DNA of 64,000 nt from Crocodylus rhombifer. Its lineage: Eukaryota; Chordata; Crocodylia; Crocodylidae. A model generated the notes under the pieces. That model was not told the DNA's origin. It did no database searches and saw only the letters and a list, made by a program, of their open reading frames with translations. Shown piece after piece: positions 54,872 to 64,000 of the stretch. The stretch is taken from contig JAVSML010024332.1 of assembly GCA_038503035.1 (NCBI GenBank), forward strand, positions 229,986 to 293,985. The letters run 5' to 3'. The translations under genes were made by a program, and so were the position numbers. Position 1 is the first letter of the stretch. Each line of letters begins with the position of its first letter.

Positions 54872-56624
54872 TCAAACAACCCCAGCAAGATGTTCATCCA
54901 ACCTCCTCTTAAAAACCCCCAGGGTAGGAGCCTGCACCACTTCTCTTGGAAGTTGGTTCCAGATCCTAGCTGCCCTGGCCGTAAAGTAGAGCTTCCTCAT
55001 ATCTAGCCTAAATCTCCCCTCTGCTGGCTTGTAACCATTATTCCTGGTCACTCCTGGTAGTGTATGGGGGCACAGGGACTTCCCCAATGCCTGCTGGTCC
55101 CCTCTGACTAGTTTGTAGCAGGCAACTAGATCCCCCCTCAACCTTCTCTTGTGGAGGCTGGACAGATTCAGGTCCTATAGCCTCTCCTCGTAGGGCCTGC
55201 CTTGCTGTCCCCTGATCATGCAAGTAGCCCTCCTCTGGACCCTCTCCATGTTGTCCACATCCCTCTTGAAGTGCAGCACCCAGAACTGGACGCAGTACTA
55301 CAGCTGCGGTCTGACCAGTGCTGCATAGAGAGGGAGGATCACGTCTTTGGACCTGCTCGAGATGCATCTGTGGATGCATGCCAAGGTGCGGTTGGCCTTC
55401 CTAACTGCCTCCCCACACTGCTGGCCCATGTTCATCTTGGAGTCAATGATGACCGCCAGATCCTTTTCTTCCTCCGTGCTGACAAGAAGGGAGTTCCCTA
55501 ACCTGTAGGTATGGTGCCAGTTGTTCCTCCCGAGGTGCATCACCTTGCACTTGTCTGTGTTGAAACCCATCCTATTCTCGTCTGCCCACCCTTGTAACCT
55601 GTCTAGGTCTGATTGTAGCCTGTTGCATCCTTCCAGTGTGCCCACGTCCCCCCACATCTTAGTGTCATCCGCAAATTTGAACAGGGTGCTTTTACCCCCT
55701 TGTCCAAATCACTGATGAAGATGTTGAACAGTGCGGGCCCGAGGACCGAGCCCTGCTGAACCCCACTGCCCACGTCCTTCCAAGTTGAGAAGGACCATTC
55801 ACTACCACCCTCTGGGTGCAGCCCTCCAGCCAGTTGGCGACCCATTTGACTGTGTGGGTGTCTGCACCACAGCCCCCCAGTTGCTTAATGAGAACAGGGT
55901 GAGAGACAGTGTCAAAAGCCTTCCGGAAGTCCAGGAAGACTATATCCAGTGCTACCCTTGCACCTAATGATCTGGTGATCTGATTGTAAAAGGCCACCAG
56001 GTTGGTCTGACAGGACCTGCCACTGATGAACCCAGGTTGGTTGCCCCTAAGCATGCAGTCCCCTGCTGGCCCCTCCTGGATATGTGCCAGCATAATTTTC
56101 TCAAACAGCTTGCCTAGGATCGAGGTGAGACTAACCGGCTTATAGTTTCCCGGGTCCTCCTTCCTGCCTTTTTTGAAGATGGGAACCACTTTGGCCCTCT
56201 TCCAGTCCTCCGGTACCTCACCAGAGCACCACGAGTGCTCGTAAAGCCGTGCCAGGGGACTTTCAATGACCTCGGCCAGTTCCTTTAGAACTCTAGGGTG
56301 GAGATCATCCGGACTGGCTGACTTGAATACATCCAACCCCTCCAGAAGCTCCCTAACTAAATCCTTGCTAACCCGTGGCCCAGGTATGCCTCCCCTGGGG
56401 CCCGAGGGGGGCCCAGCGGGGAGGTGGCCGTTCTGGTCCCTACTTAGGAAGACGGAGGCAAAGAAATCATTGAACATGTTAGCTTTGCCATCAGGTGTGA
56501 CGACCAAGTTTCCCATGGCGTCCTGCAAGGGCCCCACATTACCCGGGACCTTCTTTTTACCCCCTACATATTTAAAAAAGGACTTCTTGTAGTCCTTAAT
56601 CTGGGAAGCTAGTCCCAGTTCCAT
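54872..56624 (-). pseudogene. CR1-G ORF2 reverse transcriptase with the same amber codon as CR1-B
   Basis: A 310-codon frame (55692-56624) covers SQIKDYKKSFFKYVGGKKK, SPDDLHPRVLKEL, EDPGNYKPVSLTS, NQPGFISGRSCQTN and DIVFLDFRKAFDTVSHP. A base loss near 55795 shifts the frame. The catalytic FADD region near 55670 is shifted too, but its bases are present. The palm-thumb frame (55298-55657) has TDKCKVMHLG and LVRPQL and ends at TAG (55298-55300). The C-terminal part continues to 54872 with FRLDMRKLYF and NQLPREVV. Confidence 0.93.
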
Positions 56625-56649
56625 CTCTGCCTTGGCCTTCCTAACTACC

Positions 56650-57511
56650 CCCTACATCCCCGAGCAACTGCAGAATAGTCCTCCCTGGTGATGACCCCTT
56701 CTTTCCATTGGGTGTAAGCCTCCTTTTTAGCAAGGAGACATTCCTGGATGCTTTTGATGAGCCATGGAGGCTTGTGTGCTCTCCCGCTCCCTTTGATCCT
56801 CATTGGGATTACCTTCCTTTGGGCTTGGAGGATCGTCTGCTTAAGGAGCGATCACTCTCCTTGGACACCTGGCTCCCCTCCCCTCCGGGACCTCAGCACT
56901 TCTCCAACTATCCTCCTTAGCTCATTGAAGTTTGCCCTTCTAAAGTCTAGGGCCGCTGCCTTACTGCATGCCTTTGCCACCTTGCGCTGTATGGTGGTCG
57001 AGCACCCGCAGCCCCCTCACCAGGTCATCACCCGTGGCCAGCACTAGGTCCAACAAGGCATCTCCCCTGGTGGGGCTGTGCACCTCCTGGGTTAGATGGA
57101 GATCCTGCACTCTGGCCAAGAACATGAGCGTTCAGACCTGGCTGACTGTTCTTCCCAGCAGATGTCCAGGAAGTTCAGGTCCCCCATGACTACCACATCC
57201 TTAGCCTTCACTACTTCTGTGAGCTGACCCAAGAATTCCTGGTCAAGCTCTTCTCCCTGGTTGGGAGGTCTGTGGTAGACTCCCACCGTTAAGTCTCTTT
57301 CCCCTCGACTGCCTTGTACTCTAACCCAAAGCACTTCAGAGTGCCCATCCCTGGACTCCTTGCTAATTGACGAGGATGTGTATTCCTCCTTAATATAGAG
57401 CGCCACACCCCCACCTCTTTTTCCTATCCTGTCACTCCTGTACAGCCTATAGCCCTTGACATTGACTGCCCAATCATGCGTCGAGTCCCACCACGTTTCC
57501 ATAATCCCCAC
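56650..57511 (-). pseudogene. CR1-G ORF2 endonuclease, SDH block deleted
   Basis: Keeps IMETWWDSTHDW, GYRLYRSDRIGKRGGGVALY, VLWVRVQGS, NQGEELDQEFLGQL and the catalytic VVVMGDLNFLDICWEE (57190-57150). A frameshift follows near 57120, then a readable TRGDALLDLVLATGDDL. At about 57000, 35 bases that in CR1-B encode the SDH-type LGDSDH block are gone. The break lies between two CACC tetramers. The domain ends at GCRG-stop exactly as in CR1-B. Confidence 0.9.
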
Positions 57512-57549
57512 TATGTCTGGGCTGGTGTCAGCCAGCAGGAGGGTGAGTT

Positions 57550-59324
57550 TCCTGTGTCATAAACTCAGATCAGTTTAATTTAACTCTTTCCAGGTAATGC
57601 AATCCAATATTCCTAAGAATGTAATGATGATTTGCTTTTCAGAGTAGCAATTCAGTACAACTGTTCGTAACAAAGGTTTTAAAACTATTTACTAATCTGC
57701 TTCTGAAATTCCAGGTATTCTGGTCCTGACATTCCAGCCAAAAATAAGCCCTTCTACACATGTACATATTTTACCATCCTTTAACAAGATGACAGGATTC
57801 TACAACCCAGATACATGCTATAATTCCATTTTTCTGCTCTCCCTGAAAACTTTAACTCTGAGGGTTTTGATGATAGAGCAGTGCAGCTTACCAGGCTTTG
57901 TGGCTCAATTGTGTGTCACTGGTGTCAGCATGAGAAAGCTCTGACAGCTGCTTGGAGCAAGTTTCTATTAAAAAGAATGAAGTAGTGAAAAATAACAACC
58001 AACTATCAAAAACTCGAGCCCCACTTTATTTGGAATTATTTAATCTTTGGTCCCCTCTGCCTTATGTCAGATACTGTTGATCATTAGCAAAGGTCCTAAC
58101 AGTGCAAGAGGAACACAGAGATGCACGCAGTCTTATTTTTTTGTCATTTTATATAGATTAAATAATAAGAATTTGGTTTCAGACCACAGTGCTGAATTTA
58201 CTTTAATGAGAGAGTGGTTTATGATGGCTTTCATATGCAGCAGGGTGGATTTTATAACATTATAATTTGTATTATTTGTAATTTTCTTTAACTTTTACCA
58301 CCCTATTTGTAATTTTCTTTAACTTTTACCACCCTTGTGGCATTGTTTTCTCTTGAAATATATGGTGCTTGATGCAGATGCTTTGGGCACTTTTCTGACA
58401 TTTTCATTTCCGTTTACCTCAGTGGAGCTATTTTGCCACTATAGTACAAGGTAAATACTTTCTGGATTGTTATTTCTATGAAATACAGAGCAGCTAAGCC
58501 CCTGCACTGGTGCCTATATTCTTCAATAACCATAGCTTTCTTTAACTTTTTTTCTATTCCTTGCTAATAGGATGTGGCTTAATATGCTTCTCTTCTCTAG
58601 GAAATCTTTGTTCAGTGGTATCTGTCCTGTCAGTCTTCTGAATATACATGATAAAGGAAAGGTAACTGCAAAGGAATTTTTTTGATAATAAATGCACATA
58701 AGACTTTTTTTTAACTGTGTAATATAACCTCTTTTATCTGTATCTTACCCTCATCTGGCCACAGTGCTTCCAATCCATTACCTTAGAGCTAGTTCTCTTT
58801 AACACTTTGAACCATTTGTGGTCAAATATTTTTCAGAATTTGCATCCATAATAAATAAGGAGTTGGATTTCAGTGTATTCTGTGAATCCGTGTTATTATT
58901 TAACTATAAAAAATCATCATTATAGTCAATATTCAGTGTATTACCATTATTGTATTTTCTTACATGCAACGCACACATCCCCCACCCCTCAAATTTAGCT
59001 AATGGAAATTGGGGTGTGCATTCTAATTAAGGAAATAGAGTAAAAGAAGTTTCTGCTATTTAAGCCCTGGTTAAGGGAAAGTATAAATAAAGTTGCACAC
59101 GCCACATACAGGGCTTCCTAGTTGCTGGCTATGGACACTTTTTATTTCCTCCCTTGCAGAAGCTTTCAAGGAGAGGCATTTTTTTCTTTGTTCAGCCTTT
59201 CAAAAACAAGGTGCTTATTTAAGAGCATGTTGTATGCAAGAAAATATGGTTGTAATACCATACTTTTGCAATACCTAGAATTCCTAAATAAGATTGCCCC
59301 CTTTCCCTAGTTCTAGTATAGACA
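57550..59324. other. AT-rich non-coding sequence
   Basis: About 1.8 kb without recognised gene or element, apart from the perfect 31-bp tandem duplication listed separately. Confidence 0.55.
58274..58335 (+). repeat. Perfect tandem duplication, 31 bp x 2
   Basis: Two identical adjacent 31-base units, each starting atttgtaattttc and ending ttttaccaccct. The absence of any difference suggests a recent event or an assembly artefact. Confidence 0.95.
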
Positions 59325-60110
59325 TACGGTAAGGTTGTGTACAGACATTCAAGGAGGTTAGGGAAGGTTTAGATTGAGTTAAAAATGGTCACCCACTCTA
59401 AGGTAAATCAGAATGGGGAGGGCTAATGGGGAGGGTTAGGGGATAAGGAGTGGCAGATAGGGCCTGCAGGAAGGATTGGGGAGCAAGCAGAATCCTTAGG
59501 GGATTGCAGGGGCAGGCGAGGTTTGTAGAGGGATTGGGAGGATCGGGGGAATAGGCAGCATCCATAGCAGGATTGGGGAATTGGGAATTGGGGGATAAAC
59601 GGAGTCCATGAGAGGGACGGGGGGCAGGTGAGGTTCACAGGAAGATTGGAGTGCAGATGGGATCCACAAAGGGATTCATGGTGTCTGGTAGGCATTGGTG
59701 GGATTAGAGAGGCTCATAGGATCTCTGGGGTGGGAGTACTTGCAGGGATGGGGGACTCTGTCCCCCACCCCTTTGGAACAGGTTTTTATTTATCCCCCAA
59801 CTCTCCCTACCTCAGAAGACAACACCTCTTTGAGTGAACCAGCTCCCCAATTCTACCTGTCTGTCCCCTAGCCTTATTCTTAGTCAGCTCCTGGCACTGG
59901 TGAATACTGGTAAAATCAGCACTGGGAGCAGCTTGTGGGATGGAACCTTTGGCAGGCCCTGAGTGGTTTGTCCAGCAGTGTGGGGCAAGGCTAAAAATAG
60001 CCCAGTGCCAAGAAGGAGGTAGGAAAAATGCAGTGTGTATGTAAGTGAACTTAGGTGTCTAAGTGTGATTCTGATCCACACTTTTTGAATCCCTGAAAAA
60101 AAAATTATAC
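59325..60110. repeat. G-rich irregular repeat block, unclassified
   Basis: A G-rich segment (59410-59760) with a loose period of about 55-60 bases built from ggggattgg, ggggcagg(c/t)gagg and (a/g)gga-tccatag-type units. A possible element start is ggttgtgtacagacattcaa near 59331. No matching end was secured. Confidence 0.45.
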
Positions 60111-60213
60111 AAAAAGGAGGGTTCCTTCTTCTCTGCTTTTTTGTGACTCAGTCTTAATGGTAAGATGTGTTATAAAAGTAGATGTGTTAGTGTATTTTCA
60201 GAATTTGAACAGG

Positions 60214-60470
60214 GGGTACATCTACACAAGACACTTACTGCACATTAGCCTAATAAGACTGCACAGTAGCATGTCACAGCAAAAATCATGCTAATAGCCT
60301 ACTGTGCAGTGTTATTAGGCTAATGTGCAGTAAGTGTCACTAAATAACCATGTGCCGGCACTACTGCACAGTACTCTAGGTACTGTGCATTTAGTTAGTA
60401 CTTTATTAAGGAAGTACTAAACAAGATGTGCAGTATCTAAGGTGCATTAATGAATGTGTAGACATGCTCA
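60214..60470. mobile_element. Harbinger-like MITE with perfect 3-bp duplication AGG
   Basis: A 257-bp element. The left end is GGGTACATCTACACAAG and the right end, in reverse complement, is GAGCATGTCTACACATTC. It is flanked by AGG at 60211-60213 and 60471-60473. The interior is rich in TGCACAGTA and its complement, with an internal palindrome around aatcatgcta(a)tagcctactgtgcag. It is the fuller version of the fragment at 4396. Confidence 0.85.
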
Positions 60471-61370
60471 GGGTGAAATAAAATCACACTTAGGCACCTC
60501 ATTCAATGTAGGTGGAATAGACATAGCCTAAAAAATACAATGGAATCTGGTCCTACATGTGTTGAAACAAACAATTCTGGAAGCAGGTGGAGAAATTAGG
60601 AGAAGTCAAAGTCATTAAAATCATATCTTTAATATCAGTTTGCACAAATCATAAGTCACTGTTTCAGTCATAATAATATGAGCTCATAGCTGCCTTGCTA
60701 CTATTCACAGGAATGGAATCTCTTCTTTTATCACCCAGAGGAACTGCGTTAGGGTACAATGTCCACTCTTGCAGAATAATGTCAAAACATTTCTTTGTGT
60801 CCATCAAATTATGTAACTTCAAACCTGTTTCATAGTGAGTAATAGGTTCTAAACCTAGAAGATTGTCTCCCTCGTAATAAGCATTCAAAGATTATTTCTT
60901 ATTTGCTTGAAAGGTTACTTTGACGTCCTACTAAAAACATGTTGATAAGAACACTTAACTGGAAAAATGTTTCATAGTTTGGAGCCTTCTTGGTTTGAAT
61001 GATCTTGCTATAGCCTGGGGGTCATGATGTTGTGCCAAGAATTCTGCCAACTTTGTTCTTCTACTAGGTCTTGCCTACCACAGCAAGACTTATGGCTTCA
61101 GGATTTGCAGATGTTATACCTACAGATTTTTTTGACACATAGGGTCCAAAATGTCAAGCCTGTTACTGCTTTTAAAGTTGGTATTTAGCTTAGCTTTTAC
61201 CTACTTTAAACTATTTTCTCTGTGCCTGAATAGTTTAGGAACAGATAGGAGCCAAGTTTGTTGAATGTCTCTGGGCAAAGATAAGAAGGGGAAGAGGTGA
61301 AGGGGTAATGTCATAGGGACATTTTTTTGCTTGAGAAGGTAGAGGAAACTTTAAGAGAATTAGCTACTAA
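60471..61370. other. AT-rich non-coding sequence
   Basis: Nothing recognised. A 74-codon minus-strand frame at 60664-60888 has no identifiable family. Confidence 0.5.
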
Positions 61371-62245
61371 TAGAGAAGAATGAATTCAGCCTCTGATGGT
61401 GGAAGGTAATGAGGAAAAGTGATCATGGAATTATAGAGTTCCTTATTCTAAGGAAAGGAAGGTGTGGGGGCAACAGAATAAGTGTGACTGACTTCAGAAA
61501 GCAGACTTTAACAAACTTGGGGAACTGGTAGATAGGATTTCTTGGGAAGCTTATCTAAGGTAGGTCTGTCCAATTTATAAGCACCCAGGTGCCACATAGC
61601 TTAGGGCTGTACCAGCAGGGAGTTGAATGCTGATTGAAGGGAATATGATGCCACATGGATGCTTCTCCCCACCCACTGCTGCATTGCAGAGACACTCCCC
61701 CCTTTGCCAACTACTGCCATGGGTACTTGCATGGGCATGTAGGTGTGTGAGGGTATTTTGTATGAAATAAGGATAAATCACATGCACAAACATAAAGTAG
61801 GAAATACCTGTCTAGGAGCATATGTCAAAAAAAAAAAAAAAGAATCAGTGATCAGTGGCTTATAGTGGGCCACAACTATGTGATGCTTTTGCAAAAAAAA
61901 GAAAAAAAAGAAAATCTTGTCCTGGGGTCCTCAGATGTGTTAGCAGAAAAATCACCTGGCAGATATGGGAAATATTTCACTTTGCTTGGCACTGCTCTTT
62001 AAGAGATTTGCAGAAAAATTGGAGAGAGTCCAGAGGACAGTGACAAGAATGATGAGAGGTTTAGAGAAGAAGAGAAATGGGAATTAGTTTAAGGAACTGG
62101 TGTTATTATTTAGTCTGGGGAAGGTGATCTTATTATAAAAAGGATGATTATAAATTATTCTCCATGCCCAAAGAGTGAAGGACAAAAGGAAAACAACTTA
62201 ATTTGCAGCAAAGAAGATTTAAGCTGGTTATTAGCAGGGATCTAG
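61371..62245 (+). pseudogene. CR1-I: old CR1 fragments (EN end and RT thumb)
   Basis: At 61410-61555 the translation SDHGIIEFLIL, GGNRISVTDFRKQTLTNLG matches the end of the CR1 endonuclease. From about 61805, NTCLGAYVKKK, HNYVMLLQK and, near 62010, LERVQRTVTRMMRGLE match the RT thumb, ending near EDLSWLLAG at 62242. The RT palm is missing. Between the parts (61562-61800) is unclassified sequence starting ggtctgtccaatttataagc. Confidence 0.75.
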
Positions 62246-62840
62246 GTTTTCCACTTTCCATGGAAAAATAGAGAAAAATGGGGATTTCCTCTTTTACCCA
62301 AGGAATTTTTCATTTTAATGGAGAAACCCGTGGATTTTGCAGTTTTGCAAAGAGCTCTCTGCAGTCTGGTATATGCACATGGCCACCAGGAAGCCTGCAG
62401 AGCAGCTCCTGCAGGTAAGGTTGGGGTGGCAGGGGGAGATTGAGACCCCCATAGGGAGGGAGTTGGGCAGGGCTGGGAATGGGACTGCTGCCCAGCTGGG
62501 TAGTGCATAGGATTTGGGGCCCAGGGTTGTAAAGCACGGCTTCAGGGCACCAGCAGGGAATGAGACAGGGCTGTGGGTGGTTCATCTGGGGAGGCAGGAG
62601 GGTGTGGCCAACTCCCTGGTGCTGTGCATTCCTGGGGGTGGAAGAGGGACCCGTGCCATTCAGACCTATGCACGGGTTGTAGGTGGACACAGGCTGCCCA
62701 CTGTAGGGTTGGGCTTCCCGCCCTGCTGCCCTCCCCTGGGGCCTCTGTAGTCCAGCTAGTGTGACCTGGAGTTCCAGGGCACAGTGGGGCCATGAGTGGA
62801 AGCTCCTTGCCACTGCGAGTCCCATGCTGCCCTGGTGAGC
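62246..62840. other. GC-rich sequence, possibly upstream ORF1 of CR1-J
   Basis: G/C-rich and not alignable by eye to the ORF1 of CR1-B. It may be a divergent upstream part of CR1-J or another repeat. Overlapping frames on both strands are not interpretable. Confidence 0.4.
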
Positions 62841-63024
62841 CATCCCCTGTTCTCATGGCAGGAGCGAGGGGCACAACCCTCACTTTGGCTTCCATGACCA
62901 CAGCCGGATCTTTGGCGAGAGAGGCAGCGAGCTGCTGGGAAGAGATGGCCTCCACCTCTCCCCCCTGGGGAGGAGGCTCTTCTCAGCCAGGCTGGCTGAC
63001 TTGCTCCACCGGGCTTTAAACTAA
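62841..63024 (+). pseudogene. CR1-J ORF1 C-terminus (SGNH esterase end)
   Basis: Open from 62841 to TAA at 63022-63024. It contains HFGFHDHSRIFG, the catalytic Asp/His block GRDGLHLSPLG and the end LADLLHRALN, equivalent to the end of CR1-B ORF1. An in-frame TGA lies at the 5' side (about 62837), so ORF1 is not intact. ORF2 starts shortly downstream. Confidence 0.8.
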
Positions 63025-63099
63025 GTCCGCTTGGGGATGGGGGGACTACTGCCACTGCTGGCCCGCTGAGCAACTATTGCAAAGCCAGCGGACCAAGGC

Positions 63100-64000
63100 A
63101 CTTAAGGGAGCCCAACCCCTGCCCCAGCCCTGGCACAATCTGTGGGCAAAGCAAGAGCCCCCAAGGGGACACTTGCCTGCCTGTACACTAATGCCAGGAG
63201 CCTGGGCAACAAGCAGGATGAGCTCGTCCTCCTGCTCAGTGCAAAGAATTATGACGTCATTGGGATAATGGAGACCTGGTGGGACTTCACCCATGACTGG
63301 ACCACGGGTATAGAGGGCTATACCCTGTACAGGAGGGATCGTGTTGACAAAAGGGGCTTCCTCTATGTGAAGGAAAGCTACATGTCCCTGCAAGCTGATG
63401 TTGGTGACCAGCATGGACAGCTAGAGACCCTCTGGGTAAAAATTCGTGGGGAATATGGCACAGGGGACACAACGGTGGGAGTCTACTACAGACCTCCCAC
63501 TCAAAGTCCTGAGCTTGACCAGGAGTTCACCCGGGAACTGACTGAGGCCGCTTGCTCCAGGACCTTGGTTGTCATGAGTGACTTCAATTACCTGGACATC
63601 TCGTGGGAAGATCACTCAGCAAAATCCGAGTGGTCGCAAAGCTTTCTCTCATGCGTGGATGACCTCTACCTGACTCAAGAAGTCTATGGGCCGACGAGAG
63701 GCAAAGCGCTGCTCGACCTGGTACTGGCTACGGGGAACGACCTAATCAGTGACTAGTGATTGATGGGAAGCTGGGTGACAGCGACCACGAGCTGATCACC
63801 TTCACCATCCGCCGTAAAGCTGGCAAGTCAGTCAGCAACACAGAAGTCCTTGACTTCAGAAAAGCCGACTTTGACAAGCTCAAGAGGCTTGTCGTTCAGG
63901 CCCTTAGGGACCACGACCCCAGGGAGATGGGAGTTCGAGAAGAGTGGTTGCTTCTCAAGGAAGCGATCCTCAGTGCACAAGCTAAATCTATTCCAACACG
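63100..64000 (+). pseudogene. CR1-J ORF2 endonuclease, one-base frameshift, partial
   Basis: Open from ATG 63142: LACLYTNARSLGNKQDEL, IMETWWDFTHDW, GYTLYRRDR, TVGVYYRPPTQ, the catalytic block VVMSDFNYLDISWED (Ser where other copies have Gly, with Asp and Asn kept) and EVYGPTRGKALLDLVLATGN. A missing C near 63754 makes a TAG directly after NDLISD. In the next frame the domain continues LVIDGKLGDSDHELITF, TEVLDFRKADFDKLK and EEWLLLKEAILSAQ to the window edge. About four residues of the GGG-V-A loop are also missing (KRGFLY). Confidence 0.92.

Larger units (their letters stand above)
54784..57549 (-). mobile_element. CR1-G: CR1 LINE, sister copy of CR1-B
   Basis: Minus-strand CR1 of about 2.77 kb, 5' truncated inside the EN at 57549. 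The 3' tail (reverse complement) is agaaactatgaaactatgaa. The RT, linker and 3' UTR are nearly the same as CR1-B. The 5' break and both flanks differ from CR1-B, which excludes a simple local duplication of one insertion. Confidence 0.95.
62841..64000 (+). mobile_element. CR1-J: CR1 LINE, runs off the right edge
   Basis: Plus-strand CR1 with the C-terminus of ORF1 and most of the ORF2 endonuclease, continuing past the window. Its subfamily resembles CR1-C. Apart from one lost base near 63755, the ORF2 frame is readable to the last base. Confidence 0.94.

Noticed and set aside
1..64000. CRISPR arrays, bacterial operons, rRNA
   Set aside because: The window is clearly vertebrate repeat DNA. 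No regularly spaced identical repeats, ribosome-binding sites or rRNA motifs were seen.

Overview
The window is non-coding, repeat-packed vertebrate DNA from a sauropsid. A crocodilian is the best guess and a turtle is the alternative. The reasons are the dominance of CR1 LINEs with short reiterated 3' ends (ATTCTATG-type and ATGAAACT-type), several CR1 subfamilies with SGNH-esterase ORF1 relics, a Penelope-like element, and many hAT and PIF/Harbinger-like DNA transposons. The species call is inference. I found no convincing host exon, intact tRNA, rRNA or CpG-island promoter. Every long open frame that could be understood is either a transposon relic or a chance frame in GC-rich repeat DNA.

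Layout: CR1-A (+, 1018-3390), an hAT MITE with a perfect 8-bp target duplication (3704-3996) and a tRNA-Gly-like relic (4609-4681). Next is a 3.4-kb PIF/Harbinger-like element (6212-9650) with a Myb/SANT-like relic facing a transposase relic. Further on come hAT copies, a 200-bp homopyrimidine tract (14636-14832) and a hairpin MITE (15243-15452). An old CR1-H is split by a 698-bp insert (17385-18812). CR1-B (-, 20184-23736) is the most complete CR1, with ORF1 esterase, endonuclease (EN) and reverse transcriptase (RT) relics. CR1-C (+) lies at 24310-27238, followed by a Penelope-like element (-, 27531-29120). The middle of the window has hAT and Harbinger-like copies, CR1-D (-, 35723-37632) and CR1-E (+, 39862-41944, split by an hAT). 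A non-CR1 LINE tail (42640-43220) and a nested hAT stack with a fold-back palindrome (45246-47230) follow. CR1-F (-, 49963-53455) is broken by a two-level hAT nest and by a Harbinger MITE. CR1-G (-, 54784-57549) is a close sister of CR1-B. CR1-I is an old fragment, and CR1-J (+) runs off the right edge with a nearly open EN domain.

The window reads as a record of transposition. CR1 would supply EN and RT for target-primed insertion and was then used as a landing site by DNA transposons. No autonomous element is intact. The most informative pattern is that CR1-B and CR1-G, at different sites, share the same amber codon and the same frameshift in ORF2, where the other five CR1 copies that can be read at the amber site keep the sense codon. 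This suggests a lineage copied after its reading frame was already broken.
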